The notes below the pieces were generated by a model, which searched no databases, was not told the DNA's origin, and saw only the letters and a list, made by a program, of their open reading frames with translations. Below are positions 1 through 7,376 of a stretch of 64,000 bases of DNA, one piece after another. Source of the DNA: JALZKA01 sp963721645. Lineage in GTDB: Bacteria > Actinomycetota > Thermoleophilia > Solirubrobacterales > 70-9. The position numbers and the translations under genes were made by a program. The stretch spans positions 1,736,001-1,800,000 of the forward strand of contig CAVRJK010000002.1 of the NCBI GenBank assembly GCA_963721645.1, given 5' to 3'. Each line of letters starts with the position of its first letter. Position 1 is the first letter of the stretch.

Positions 1-676
1 AGTAGTCAACGGCGGCGTCCGTCAGGTGGCCGATCGTTCCCTCGGCGAGCACCGTCGCCTTGGCGATCAGGTCGGAGCCGGGCTCGAAGTTGCCCCGCTC
101 GTTCCCCTCGCGGTCACGGCCCTTGTCTCCAGACCGAACGCCGCGGACGATCCGGTCCTCGACGATGAGCTTGTCGGCGGCGGTCTCGGTGAGGATGTAG
201 GCGCCCGCCTCTTCGGCCTTGTCCGCTAGGAAGCGCGACAGCTTCGCGACCGACGTCACGTAGTTGCCGTGGTTGCGAAAGTTCGGCGGCACCGGCTTCA
301 GCGGGATCGCCCGCTTCTTGGTCAGCAGGTAGACCGCGTCCTTTTCGACCTTCTGGTAGACGGGCCACTCCTCGGGGTCGAGCTCCGGGAAGAGCTCTTC
401 CATCGCTGAGGGCCGCATGTTGGCGCCCGAAACGTTGTGAGCGCCGCACGCCTTGCCCTTCTCGAGGACGGCCACCGGGATCTCGCCCAGCTGCTCGGTG
501 AGCTCAGGCTCATCCGCGAGCAGCTGCATCACCTTGTTTGCGCAGGCGAGCCCGGCGGGCCCACCTCCGACAATCACAACGCCCGCCTCGAGGCGCTCGT
601 CCTCCGGGTCGGTGGGCGGGCCGACATAGTCGGCCGGATCGAACGGCGGCGGAAACTCGCCGGGCGCTACGGACAT
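1..676 (-). CDS. Electron transfer flavoprotein-quinone oxidoreductase (N-terminal part; runs off the window start)
   Basis: This membrane-associated FAD and Fe-S enzyme passes electrons from reduced ETF to the quinone pool. About 225 N-terminal residues are visible from the ATG at 676. They show an FAD-binding Rossmann motif (VVIVGGGPAGLACA, near residue 33), then the ETF:QO-type segment KACGAHNVSGAN and HGNYVTSVAKLSRFL, and later NFE...KATVLAEG. The Fe-S C-terminal half lies outside the window. The gene follows etfA by 7 bases on the same strand, so etfB-etfA-ETF:QO is very probably one operon linking acyl-CoA dehydrogenases to respiration. FixC-like flavoproteins are the alternative, but the GAHNVSGAN segment favours ETF:QO. 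Confidence 0.88.
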   Translation of the reverse strand, partial: MSVAPGEFPPPFDPADYVGPPTDPEDERLEAGVVIVGGGPAGLACANKVMQLLADEPELTEQLGEIPVAVLEKGKACGAHNVSGANMRPSAMEELFPELDPEEWPVYQKVEKDAVYLLTKKRAIPLKPVPPNFRNHGNYVTSVAKLSRFLADKAEEAGAYILTETAADKLIVEDRIVRGVRSGDKGRDREGNERGNFEPGSDLIAKATVLAEGTIGHLTDAAVDY

Positions 677-683
677 GACTTGC

Positions 684-1664
684 TCAGCCGCCCTTCTTGG
701 CCTTGATCGCCTCGGTCAGCTTGGGCATGATCTTGTTGAGATCACCCACGACGCCGAGATCGCAGAACTCGAAGATCGGCGCGTTCTGATCCTTGTTGAT
801 CGCGACGATGTTCTCGGCGTTCTGCATACCGACCTTGTGCTGAATCGCGCCGGAGATACCCGCCGCGAGGTACAGCTTCGGAGCGACGGTCTTGCCCGTC
901 TGACCGATCTGGGTCGCGTAAGGGGTCCAACCGGCGTCGACGATGGCCCTGGTGGAAGCAACGGCTCCACCGAGGGATGACGCGAGGTCGTTGGCGATGG
1001 AGAGGTTGTCCGCATCTCCGAAGCCACGGCCCGCGCCGACCAGGAAGTCGGCGTCCTCGATGTTCACGGCACCCTCGTCACCGACGTCGCCGCGCGTCTT
1101 CATGCGCGCCTTCGTCGACCACTCGGAGAGCTCAACATCGATGTCAACGACCTCCGCGTCGCCGGAGCCGTTCTCCGCCGTGTCGAAAGCGTTCAGACGG
1201 CCGATGATGATCCCGGGCTCGGAGACGTAGCCGACGTCGACGATTGCCGAATCCTGGAGGATCGGGCGCTCGACGACGAGCTTGCCATCGGCGACCTTGA
1301 CCGCCGTGACCTCCATGGTCACGCCGGCGTTCAGGCGGGCCGTCAGGCCGGCACCGATCTCGAAGCCGAGCAGTCCGCCGCCGAAGAGGGCGTAGGAGTA
1401 GCCGTCATCGGTGATGACCTTGGCCATCGCATCGACGATCGGCTGGGCCAGTCCCTCGGGCACCGACTTCGCCCGGTAGACCTTGGACGCGCCGTACTTC
1501 CCGAGCGCAGCACACGCCGCGTCGTCGATCTCGCCGACCACGAGGGCCGCGGCATCGCCGCCGATGTCTGCGGTCAGCTTGGCTGCCTCGGAGATCGCGC
1601 CGAGCGAGTTGTTGTTGAAGTTGCCCTCGTCGTCGTGCAGGGCGTAAACCAGAATTCCGCTCAT
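684..1664 (-). CDS. etfA: Electron transfer flavoprotein alpha subunit
   Basis: This is the FAD-carrying subunit of ETF, which collects electrons from acyl-CoA dehydrogenases. The 326-residue product starts MSGILVYALHDDEG and ends with the conserved alpha-subunit FAD domain (LYLAAGISGAIQHKVGMQ, then IVAINKDQNAPIFEFCDLGVVGDL). The frame is open upstream, but the ATG at 1664 is preceded by GGGAGGT at good spacing, which fixes the start. It lies 52 bases downstream of etfB and 7 bases upstream of the ETF-quinone oxidoreductase gene. Length and motifs are normal for the family. Confidence 0.96.
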   Translation of the reverse strand: MSGILVYALHDDEGNFNNNSLGAISEAAKLTADIGGDAAALVVGEIDDAACAALGKYGASKVYRAKSVPEGLAQPIVDAMAKVITDDGYSYALFGGGLLGFEIGAGLTARLNAGVTMEVTAVKVADGKLVVERPILQDSAIVDVGYVSEPGIIIGRLNAFDTAENGSGDAEVVDIDVELSEWSTKARMKTRGDVGDEGAVNIEDADFLVGAGRGFGDADNLSIANDLASSLGGAVASTRAIVDAGWTPYATQIGQTGKTVAPKLYLAAGISGAIQHKVGMQNAENIVAINKDQNAPIFEFCDLGVVGDLNKIMPKLTEAIKAKKGG

Positions 1665-1716
1665 GATGAGACCTCCCTTGACAGGGTTTTGAACATGCTT
1701 TCGCGCCTTGAGTTGC

Positions 1717-2511
1717 TCATGAAAGAAGCTTCCTTTCATCCAACCAAGCGACGATCTTTTCGACCGTCTCGTCAGTGTCCTCGTCCTCGATGATCTCGCC
1801 GCCTGCCTTCTCGGCCGGGGGGTTGATCTCGAGCACCTGGGTCTTGGAGCCGCCTTCGCCCACCTGATCGGCCTCGATGCCGACATCGCCGGTGGCCTTG
1901 GTGTCGAGCTGCTTCTTCTTCGCTCCCATGATCGCCTTCAGCGACGGGTAGCGGGGCTCGTTGATCGCGTCGCCGACGGAGATGACGGCGGGCAGGTCGA
2001 CCTCGACCGTGTCGTAGCCGTACTCGGCCTGGCGCTGACACGTGAGAGTGCCCTGCGCGACATCGACCTTGATGACCTGCGTAAGCGAGGGCATCTTGAG
2101 GTGGTCGGCGACAACTGCGCCGATCGTGTAGCACTCGCCGTCGTCCGACTGCTGACCCAGGAGGACCAGGTCGGGCGACTCGGACTCGAGCACCTTCGCA
2201 AGGGCGTAGCCCGTCGCGCAGACGTCTGATCCCTCGAGGGCGGCGTCGGTCAGATGGACCGAGCGGTCTGCGCCGAGAGCTACGGCCTTGTGGAGCGCGC
2301 GAACCGCGCTCTCGGGGCCCATAGTCACAGCGACGATCTCATCGACATCCACCACTCCGCCTTCGCGGATCTGCATCGCAGCTTCGATGCCGTGGGTGTC
2401 GAACGGGTTCAGGTTCTTCTCGCCGGAGCGGTCCAGACGCTTGGAATTCGAGTCGATCCTCTTTTGGACCGCAGCGTCTGGAACCTCCTTGACAAGACAA
2501 CAGATCTTCAA
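1717..2511 (-). CDS. etfB: Electron transfer flavoprotein beta subunit
   Basis: This is the AMP-binding subunit of the ETF heterodimer. The 264-residue protein starts MKICCLVKEVPDA and carries the beta-subunit pattern NPFDTHGIEAAMQIRE, then ESPDLVLLGQQSDDGE and the late segment PAVISVGDAINEPRYPSLKAIMGAKKK. The start codon is TTG, chosen because GGAGG sits 7 bases upstream and the protein begins exactly where the family does. It is the first gene of the etfB-etfA-ETF:QO operon. A perfect 16-base palindrome lies about 130 bases upstream and may be its operator. In M. tuberculosis etfBA (Rv3029c-Rv3028c) adjoins the Rv3030-Rv3034c cluster, whose counterpart here lies at 15.4-19.7 kb. Confidence 0.96.
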   Translation of the reverse strand: MKICCLVKEVPDAAVQKRIDSNSKRLDRSGEKNLNPFDTHGIEAAMQIREGGVVDVDEIVAVTMGPESAVRALHKAVALGADRSVHLTDAALEGSDVCATGYALAKVLESESPDLVLLGQQSDDGECYTIGAVVADHLKMPSLTQVIKVDVAQGTLTCQRQAEYGYDTVEVDLPAVISVGDAINEPRYPSLKAIMGAKKKQLDTKATGDVGIEADQVGEGGSKTQVLEINPPAEKAGGEIIEDEDTDETVEKIVAWLDERKLLS

Positions 2512-2641
2512 GTCGGTGCCTCCTGGTTGGTTGGTGAGGGGCCTAGCCCCGAAAGGAGCTTGTTTCGTTCAAGTGCATGCGCTGCCCCAAGGGAGATTGA
2601 GTGGGGCGCGAGGGGCATATTACCCAGGTGCAGTACCCGTT

Positions 2642-2657
2642 GATTGACTAGTCAATC
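2642..2657. promoter_or_regulatory. Perfect 16-base palindrome upstream of etfB, candidate operator
   Basis: GATTGACTAGTCAATC equals its own reverse complement. It stands in the gap between the etfB start (2511) and the next gene's end (2705). Perfect palindromes of this size with TGAC/GTCA cores are typical of TetR-family operators, several of which control beta-oxidation genes. A TAATAT hexamer on the minus strand (2617-2622) could be a -10 element, but no -35 at standard spacing was found. The regulator is not identified. Confidence 0.5.
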
Positions 2658-2704
2658 TACGGACTGGTAGGAACGCCTGTTCGCGTTCGGTCGGTGCGCG
2701 GGTG

Positions 2705-3073
2705 TCAGCCCACGACCTTCTTCGACTTGTCCTTGGCGCAAGTTGTGCCGAGCGGCGATTCGTAGGTCTTGACCTTGGCGAACAGCTTGTTCCCGGCCTG
2801 CATCGGGATCTTGACCGAGTACTTGCCGCTCTCGCTTGCGAACGTCTTGGCCACCTTGGTGTTGGAGGCGCCTTCGTCCCGGTAGATCTGGACCTTCCGC
2901 CCCACGACGCAGTCGGCGGCGGCAGACGTCACCTTGCCCTTGAACTTGGAGTTATTGGCGGCCTTGATCGTGACCTTGGACTTGACTGGGCCGCCGGCGA
3001 GGGCGGGTCCGCTCAGGCCGACCATGGCTACCACTGCCATGAGCGCCGACGCCTTGAAACTCGTGAACCGCAT
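2705..3073 (-). CDS. Small secreted protein of unknown function
   Basis: The 122-residue product starts with a Sec signal peptide (MRFTSFKASALMAVVAMVGLS, cleavage likely after GPALA) and continues as a basic beta-rich domain with two cysteines (about residues 56 and 113: AADCVVGRKV and TTCAKDKSKKVV). The pattern 'K-F-K-G-K-V...C-x-x-G-R-K-V' with an inner Y-S-V-K-I strand recalls small extracellular Ig-like proteins common in Thermoleophilia; this is from memory of such sequences. The open frame extends upstream to 3175, but the ATG at 3073 has a GGGAGAG Shine-Dalgarno and gives a proper signal peptide. It is divergent from the secreted protein at 3182. No enzymatic motif is visible. Confidence 0.75.
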   Translation of the reverse strand: MRFTSFKASALMAVVAMVGLSGPALAGGPVKSKVTIKAANNSKFKGKVTSAAADCVVGRKVQIYRDEGASNTKVAKTFASESGKYSVKIPMQAGNKLFAKVKTYESPLGTTCAKDKSKKVVG

Positions 3074-3181
3074 CGTTCTCTCCCATTTCGCTTTCAATGC
3101 CGCCGGCAGTGTAGGTGTCCGTCCCGGCCCGTGCGGGCCCATGGGTTGCCACGGCCGCATCGAGTGGGTATACATCGCTCC

Positions 3182-4045
3182 ATGCGGAGGATTCAGATAC
3201 TCGCTCTCACCGCGCTGGTGACGTTGCTGGCCTCTGCTCCTGCGCTCGCGGGTTCCGCTCCGAAGCTCGAGTACGTCGCTGCGCCTTCGGAGCGCATCGC
3301 TAAGGGTGAGCGCTCGCTCCTTAAGGCGCGGTGCTCAAACGGCAGCCATGTGCTGTCGGGCGGCTTCTCTTATTCAGGGCCGATGGCGACCGTCACAGAA
3401 ACGGCGCCGTTCAACTCGGGGGACCGACGAGACTCCCGCTTCGACGGCTGGAGGGTCTCCCTGGGAAACGACTCGCCCCGGGCGGCTGAGGCAAGAGCCC
3501 ATGTCATCTGCTCGAAGCAGAAGCCGGCTTATCGCGTTTTGGGCCCGGCAGGGCACGGCCCCACCTCTCTCGGCAGCCCTGCTTTCCGCTGTGAGAACGG
3601 CCACGCCCTCGGCGTGGGCGCATGGATCGCGGGGCCGAACCCCAGCGCGCGACTCCACGCCTGGGCTCCTTTCGCTAGCAGTCAACTTAAACCTGAATCC
3701 CACTCGACCCGCTACCTCCAGATCCTGTTCTCGTCGCAGGTGAGAACTGCGACGACGCTTTTTTCGATCTGCGGGAGCTACCCCGGGACCAAGCAAGAAG
3801 CGAGACGATGGCGGATCAGGCCGGGTTCGAGCAAGGCGGTCACGGTCGAGTGTCCGAACGGCCGCGCGTTGGTCGGCGGCGGCGGCATTCCACCGTCGCA
3901 GACCCCCGACCTCCTTACCACCGCGTCCCACCCCGTTGACGGCGACGATCCGGGCTCTGAGCCCGACGGGTGGCGTGTCGCCGCCCAAAACGTTGGTTCC
4001 GAGCGAGTGACGATGCGGAGCTCCGCCGTCTGCCTGGCGCGCTAA
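3182..4045 (+). CDS. Secreted protein with three CxNG...GG repeats, function unknown
   Basis: The 287-residue product has a Sec signal peptide (MRRIQILALTALVTLLASA, likely cut after PALA). The mature part repeats one motif three times: ARCSNGSHVLSGGF, FRCENGHALGVGAW and VECPNGRALVGGGG. Each is followed by a domain ending in a further cysteine (AHVICSK, FSICGS, SAVCLAR). This suggests three tandem disulfide-bonded domains of about 90 residues. I do not recognise a named family. The ATG at 3182 was chosen because the signal peptide begins there, although the frame is open further upstream. The 3' end overlaps the convergent mutase subunit gene by 4 bases. Confidence 0.72.
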   Translation: MRRIQILALTALVTLLASAPALAGSAPKLEYVAAPSERIAKGERSLLKARCSNGSHVLSGGFSYSGPMATVTETAPFNSGDRRDSRFDGWRVSLGNDSPRAAEARAHVICSKQKPAYRVLGPAGHGPTSLGSPAFRCENGHALGVGAWIAGPNPSARLHAWAPFASSQLKPESHSTRYLQILFSSQVRTATTLFSICGSYPGTKQEARRWRIRPGSSKAVTVECPNGRALVGGGGIPPSQTPDLLTTASHPVDGDDPGSEPDGWRVAAQNVGSERVTMRSSAVCLAR

Positions 4046-4464
4046 GCCGCGGAGCGCTCGCCGACGGCGCCGCGGATGAAGTCCACGATCGCGTCCGTGG
4101 GAGCGCCGGGCGTGAAGACCTCGGCGACGCCGAGCTTCTTCAGTTCGGGCACGTCGTCGGCAGGGATAGTCCCTCCCACGGTCACGACGACGTCGTCTAC
4201 GCCCTGGTCGGCCAGCATCGCGACAACCTTGGGCACGAGAGTCATGTGGGCGCCGGAAAGGATCGAGAGGCCAACGGCGTCCGCGTCCTCCTGGATGACG
4301 GTTGCGACGATCTGCTCCGGAGTCTGGTGAAGGCCGGTGTAGATGACCTCCATGCCGGCGTCGCGTAGCGCCCGGGCGATGATCTTGGCGCCTCGGTCAT
4401 GCCCGTCGAGGCCAGGCTTGGCGACGACGACGCGGATTGTGCGCGTGGCTTGAACCTCGTTCAT
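4042..4464 (-). CDS. Methylmalonyl-CoA mutase, separate B12-binding subunit
   Basis: This 140-residue protein is the adenosylcobalamin-binding domain of an acyl-CoA mutase made as its own polypeptide. It contains the base-off/His-on motif DxHxxG (KPGLDGHDRGAKI, His near residue 22), then GLSILSGAH and VVTVGGTIPADDVPELKKLGV, as in the C-terminal half of one-piece mutases. The catalytic partner is at 4912-6546 on the same strand, with one small membrane protein gene between, so the three probably form one transcript. Together with MeaB at 14374 they would interconvert methylmalonyl-CoA and succinyl-CoA. Substrate identity depends on the catalytic subunit. Confidence 0.93.
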   Translation of the reverse strand: MNEVQATRTIRVVVAKPGLDGHDRGAKIIARALRDAGMEVIYTGLHQTPEQIVATVIQEDADAVGLSILSGAHMTLVPKVVAMLADQGVDDVVVTVGGTIPADDVPELKKLGVAEVFTPGAPTDAIVDFIRGAVGERSAA

Positions 4465-4499
4465 GGCGAGGAGCTTATTCGCCCGAACGCGTTTCCGGC

Positions 4500-4811
4500 T
4501 TAGGAGCCGAAGCCCGTGATCGCCGCAATCGCGCCGACGATCACGATGATCAGGACGACCACGACGAGCAGGGCCCCGCCGCCGAAGAATGCGGGCTTCA
4601 TCCCTGTCCTAGCGTCCTCGATCTCATGGACACGATCCGTGTCCACCTCGACGGGGGTGTCCCCCGCGTCGTTGATGCGCTCCTCGTCGGAGCGGATCTC
4701 CGCTGCGGAGATCGCCTCCTCACGCGTGGCATGGTTCGACAGGGCGCGGTCCTCGTCCTCGCGGACAACGTCCCAGCCGTCGACTTCGTTTTTCATCACT
4801 TTGAGAGCCAT
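4500..4811 (-). CDS. DUF2188-like protein with C-terminal membrane tail
   Basis: The 103-residue product has an N-terminal segment resembling DUF2188 (DGWDVVREDEDRALSNHATREEAISAAEI), an acidic linker, and a single strongly hydrophobic C-terminal helix (GALLVVVVLIIVIVGAIAAI, about residues 79-98) followed by five residues. It therefore looks tail-anchored with its body in the cytoplasm. It sits between the two methylmalonyl-CoA mutase subunit genes, 35 bases from the B12 subunit, and is probably co-transcribed, but nothing in the sequence ties it to the mutase. A second in-frame ATG (KVMKNEV) at 4796 is a possible start. Confidence 0.7.
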   Translation of the reverse strand: MALKVMKNEVDGWDVVREDEDRALSNHATREEAISAAEIRSDEERINDAGDTPVEVDTDRVHEIEDARTGMKPAFFGGGALLVVVVLIIVIVGAIAAITGFGS

Positions 4812-4911
4812 GCCAAATCATCTACCCGCGCGCGGTGCTCTCAAGCAACAAATTGGCCAAAAAAGGGGGAACGCCGTCTTGAATCTCAAAGTCACGTCCA
4901 TCGCTGCCGGT

Positions 4912-6546
4912 TCAGAACTGCGGGTGCTCGGTGTACGTGCCGAAGACGCTCTGAAGCGCCTCGACCATCTCACCCTCGGATACCCGCGCGCGAGCGCAGT
5001 CGACGATCAGCGGCATCAGGTTCTGATCGCCCCCGGCGGCCTGGACGAGAGCCGCTAGCGCTGCATCCGCAGCCGCGCCGTCACGGGCAGCGCGAGTCCC
5101 TTCGAGGCGAGCTTTCTGCCGGACCTCGGCCTCGGGATCGGCTCGATGTAGGGCCGGATCGACCTCCCCCTCGAGGACGAAGTCGTTGACGCCGACGATC
5201 GTGCGCTGCCCCGACTCGACCTCCTGCTGGAAGGTGAACGCGGCGTCGGCGATCTCCCGCTGCGGGAAGCCGGTCTCGATCGCGGCGACCATCCCGCCCA
5301 GATCGTCGATCTGGCGGAAGTAGTCGTACGCGGCGGCCTCCATCTCGTCAGTGAGCTTCTCGATGAAATAAGCGCCGCCAAGCGGATCGGCCGTGTTGGT
5401 TACTCCGGTCTCGTGGGCGATCACCTGCTGCGTTCGGAGGGCAACACGAACAGCTTCCTCGGTCGGCAGTGCAAGCGCCTCGTCAAAGGAGTTGGTGTGC
5501 AGGGATTGGGTGCCGCCGAGAATCCCCGCGAGCGCCTCGATCGCGGTGCGGACGATGTTGAGGAGGGGCTGCTGAGCAGTCAACGAGACACCCGCTGTCT
5601 GCGTGTGGAAGCGCATCAGCATCGAACGCTCGTCCTTGGCGCCGTAGGTGTCTCGCATCTCTCGGGCCCAGATGCGGCGCGCGGCGCGGTACTTCGCGAT
5701 CTCCTCGAAGAAGTCGATGTGGGCGTTGAAGAAGAAACTGAGGCGCGGAGCGAACGCATCCACGTCCATGCCGCGCTCGATCGCCCGCTCGACGTATGTG
5801 AATCCGTCCTTGAGCGTGAAGGCGAGCTCCTGCTGCGCGGTCGAGCCGGCTTCGCGGATGTGGTAGCCGGAAATGGAAATGGGATGCCAGCGCGGCATCT
5901 CGGCCGAACACCACTCGACCATGTCGGTGACGAGTCGCATCGCGGGCTCGATCGGGAAGCACCACTCCTTCTGGGCGATGTACTCCTTGAGGATGTCCGT
6001 CTGGATCGTGCCGCCGAGCTTGTCCGGCGCGATGCCCTTCTCCTCCGCAGCGACGACGTAGAAGGCGAGCATGATCGCCGCCGGCGCGTTGATCGTCATC
6101 GAGACGGTCACCTCGTCGAGCGGAATACCGTCGAAGAGCGTCTCCATGTCGTCGACCGTGTCAACCGCGACGCCCTCGACCCCGACCTCGCCGAGCGAGC
6201 GATCGTGGTCGGAATCCAGGCCCATGAGGCTCGGCATGTCGAAGGCGGTCGAGAGGCCGGTCTGGCCGTGATCGAGCAGGTAGCGGAACCGCGCGTTGGT
6301 TTCCTCAACGGTGCCGAAGCCCGCGAACTGGCGCATGGTCCAGAGGCGCCCCCTGTACATCGACTCGTACACGCCGCGCGTATAGGGGAACTCGCCAGGC
6401 CTACCCAGATCGCGCTCCGGATCAAACTCTCCCAGATCGTCCTGCGTGTACAGGGGGTTGATCGGGTGCCCCGACATCGTGTCGTGGAGGTTCTCTGCCT
6501 TCGCGCGCTTGCCCTTCGCGCGCTCTGAATCGGCGTCGATCGCCAT
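4912..6546 (-). CDS. Methylmalonyl-CoA mutase-type acyl-CoA mutase, catalytic subunit
   Basis: This is the TIM-barrel substrate-binding chain of an adenosylcobalamin-dependent acyl-CoA mutase (544 residues), lacking the B12 domain, which is encoded separately at 4042. Visible family features are LWTMRQFAGFGTVEETN, TGLSTAFDMPSLMG, TIQTDILKEYIA, PAMRLVTDM (Arg204) and ISISGYHIREAG (His229), the last two matching the substrate-binding Arg and active-site His of methylmalonyl-CoA mutase. The position of Tyr89 in the Propionibacterium enzyme is Phe74 here, so the exact substrate is less certain. The ATG at 6546 gives MAIDADSERAKGK; the frame stays open upstream but that part is low-complexity Arg-rich and overlaps the HAD gene. 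Confidence 0.9.
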   Translation of the reverse strand: MAIDADSERAKGKRAKAENLHDTMSGHPINPLYTQDDLGEFDPERDLGRPGEFPYTRGVYESMYRGRLWTMRQFAGFGTVEETNARFRYLLDHGQTGLSTAFDMPSLMGLDSDHDRSLGEVGVEGVAVDTVDDMETLFDGIPLDEVTVSMTINAPAAIMLAFYVVAAEEKGIAPDKLGGTIQTDILKEYIAQKEWCFPIEPAMRLVTDMVEWCSAEMPRWHPISISGYHIREAGSTAQQELAFTLKDGFTYVERAIERGMDVDAFAPRLSFFFNAHIDFFEEIAKYRAARRIWAREMRDTYGAKDERSMLMRFHTQTAGVSLTAQQPLLNIVRTAIEALAGILGGTQSLHTNSFDEALALPTEEAVRVALRTQQVIAHETGVTNTADPLGGAYFIEKLTDEMEAAAYDYFRQIDDLGGMVAAIETGFPQREIADAAFTFQQEVESGQRTIVGVNDFVLEGEVDPALHRADPEAEVRQKARLEGTRAARDGAAADAALAALVQAAGGDQNLMPLIVDCARARVSEGEMVEALQSVFGTYTEHPQF

Positions 6547-6566
6547 GCCGGGGAGTCTAGGCCGAG

Positions 6567-7352
6567 CTAGCGCCGTGACCGCACGCGGCGCGGCGCGGGG
6601 GCGTGGCGGCGTGCGGCCGCCGCAGCGCCCCCGCCGACCGCGAGGGCGGTCAGGGTTGCGGCGGCGACCGCCAGCCGGCGGCCGAGCTTGTCGAAGCGCA
6701 TGACCTGCCAGCCTTCGTCGCGCGCCACTTCCGCGAGCTCGAGGTCGGGATTGACGGCGACCGCGTTCCCGACTGCGCGAAGCATCGGCAGGTCCGAGGC
6801 AGAGTCCGAGTAGGCCCACGACTCCGCCAGGTCGATGTCGTGCGACTCGGCGAAGCTCCGCATGCCCTCGAGCTTGCCCTTGCCGTACATGAACGGCCCG
6901 TCCAGCTCGCCGGTGAAGTTGCCGCCCGCGTCCACCTCGTACTTGGTCCCGACCCCGCCTTCCATCCCCAGGACCTTCGCCACGAGCTCAACCAGATCGT
7001 TGCCCGCCGCGCTCACGATGAATGTCGGGCGGCCCTCGTCGCGGTGCGAATAAACCTCGTCGAGCATCTGCGGGTAGATCCGCGGCAAGACCTCGGCGAG
7101 GACCTGCGGCCCCAGCCGCTCGAGCTCCCGGGCGGACGCCCCGTTCAGGACCTCCTTGATGCGCTCCATCGCCTCGCGTGTGGTCTCGTCGGTCGACCCG
7201 CGGAGACGGAAGACGAGGCCGTCCTTTGCCCAGCGCAGCATCTGCGAGCGCGAGATCAGGCCGGCGTCGTACGACGCCTTCACCCAGGCCATGCCCGACG
7301 ATCCCGCCATGAGCGTGCGGTCGAGATCGAAGAACGCTGCGGAGCGGGCCAT
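6567..7352 (-). CDS. HAD-superfamily subclass IB phosphatase (SerB-like) with hydrophobic C-terminus
   Basis: The 261-residue protein carries the HAD motifs in order: nucleophile motif DLDRT (Asp9), motif II SAAGN, and motif III/IV GKGKLEG followed by YSDSASDLPMLRAVG. The four-helix cap between motifs I and II places it in subclass IB with phosphoserine phosphatase-like enzymes; substrate unknown. The last 40 residues (RRLAVAAATLTALAVGGGAAAAARRH) form a hydrophobic, then Arg-rich tail that may touch the membrane. Such HAD-IB proteins often accompany lipid acyltransferases in Actinobacteria, but none lies next to this one. It is 20 bases upstream of the mutase gene on the same strand. Confidence 0.85.
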   Translation of the reverse strand: MARSAAFFDLDRTLMAGSSGMAWVKASYDAGLISRSQMLRWAKDGLVFRLRGSTDETTREAMERIKEVLNGASARELERLGPQVLAEVLPRIYPQMLDEVYSHRDEGRPTFIVSAAGNDLVELVAKVLGMEGGVGTKYEVDAGGNFTGELDGPFMYGKGKLEGMRSFAESHDIDLAESWAYSDSASDLPMLRAVGNAVAVNPDLELAEVARDEGWQVMRFDKLGRRLAVAAATLTALAVGGGAAAAARRHAPAPRRVRSRR

Positions 7353-7376
7353 CGGGCCCCTGAGGCTAGAGAGCCG

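Noticed and set aside
2611..2657. A complete etfB promoter with -35 TTGACT in the palindrome and -10 TAATAT
   Set aside because: The distance between the two hexamers is about 27 bases, too long for a sigma-70 promoter.
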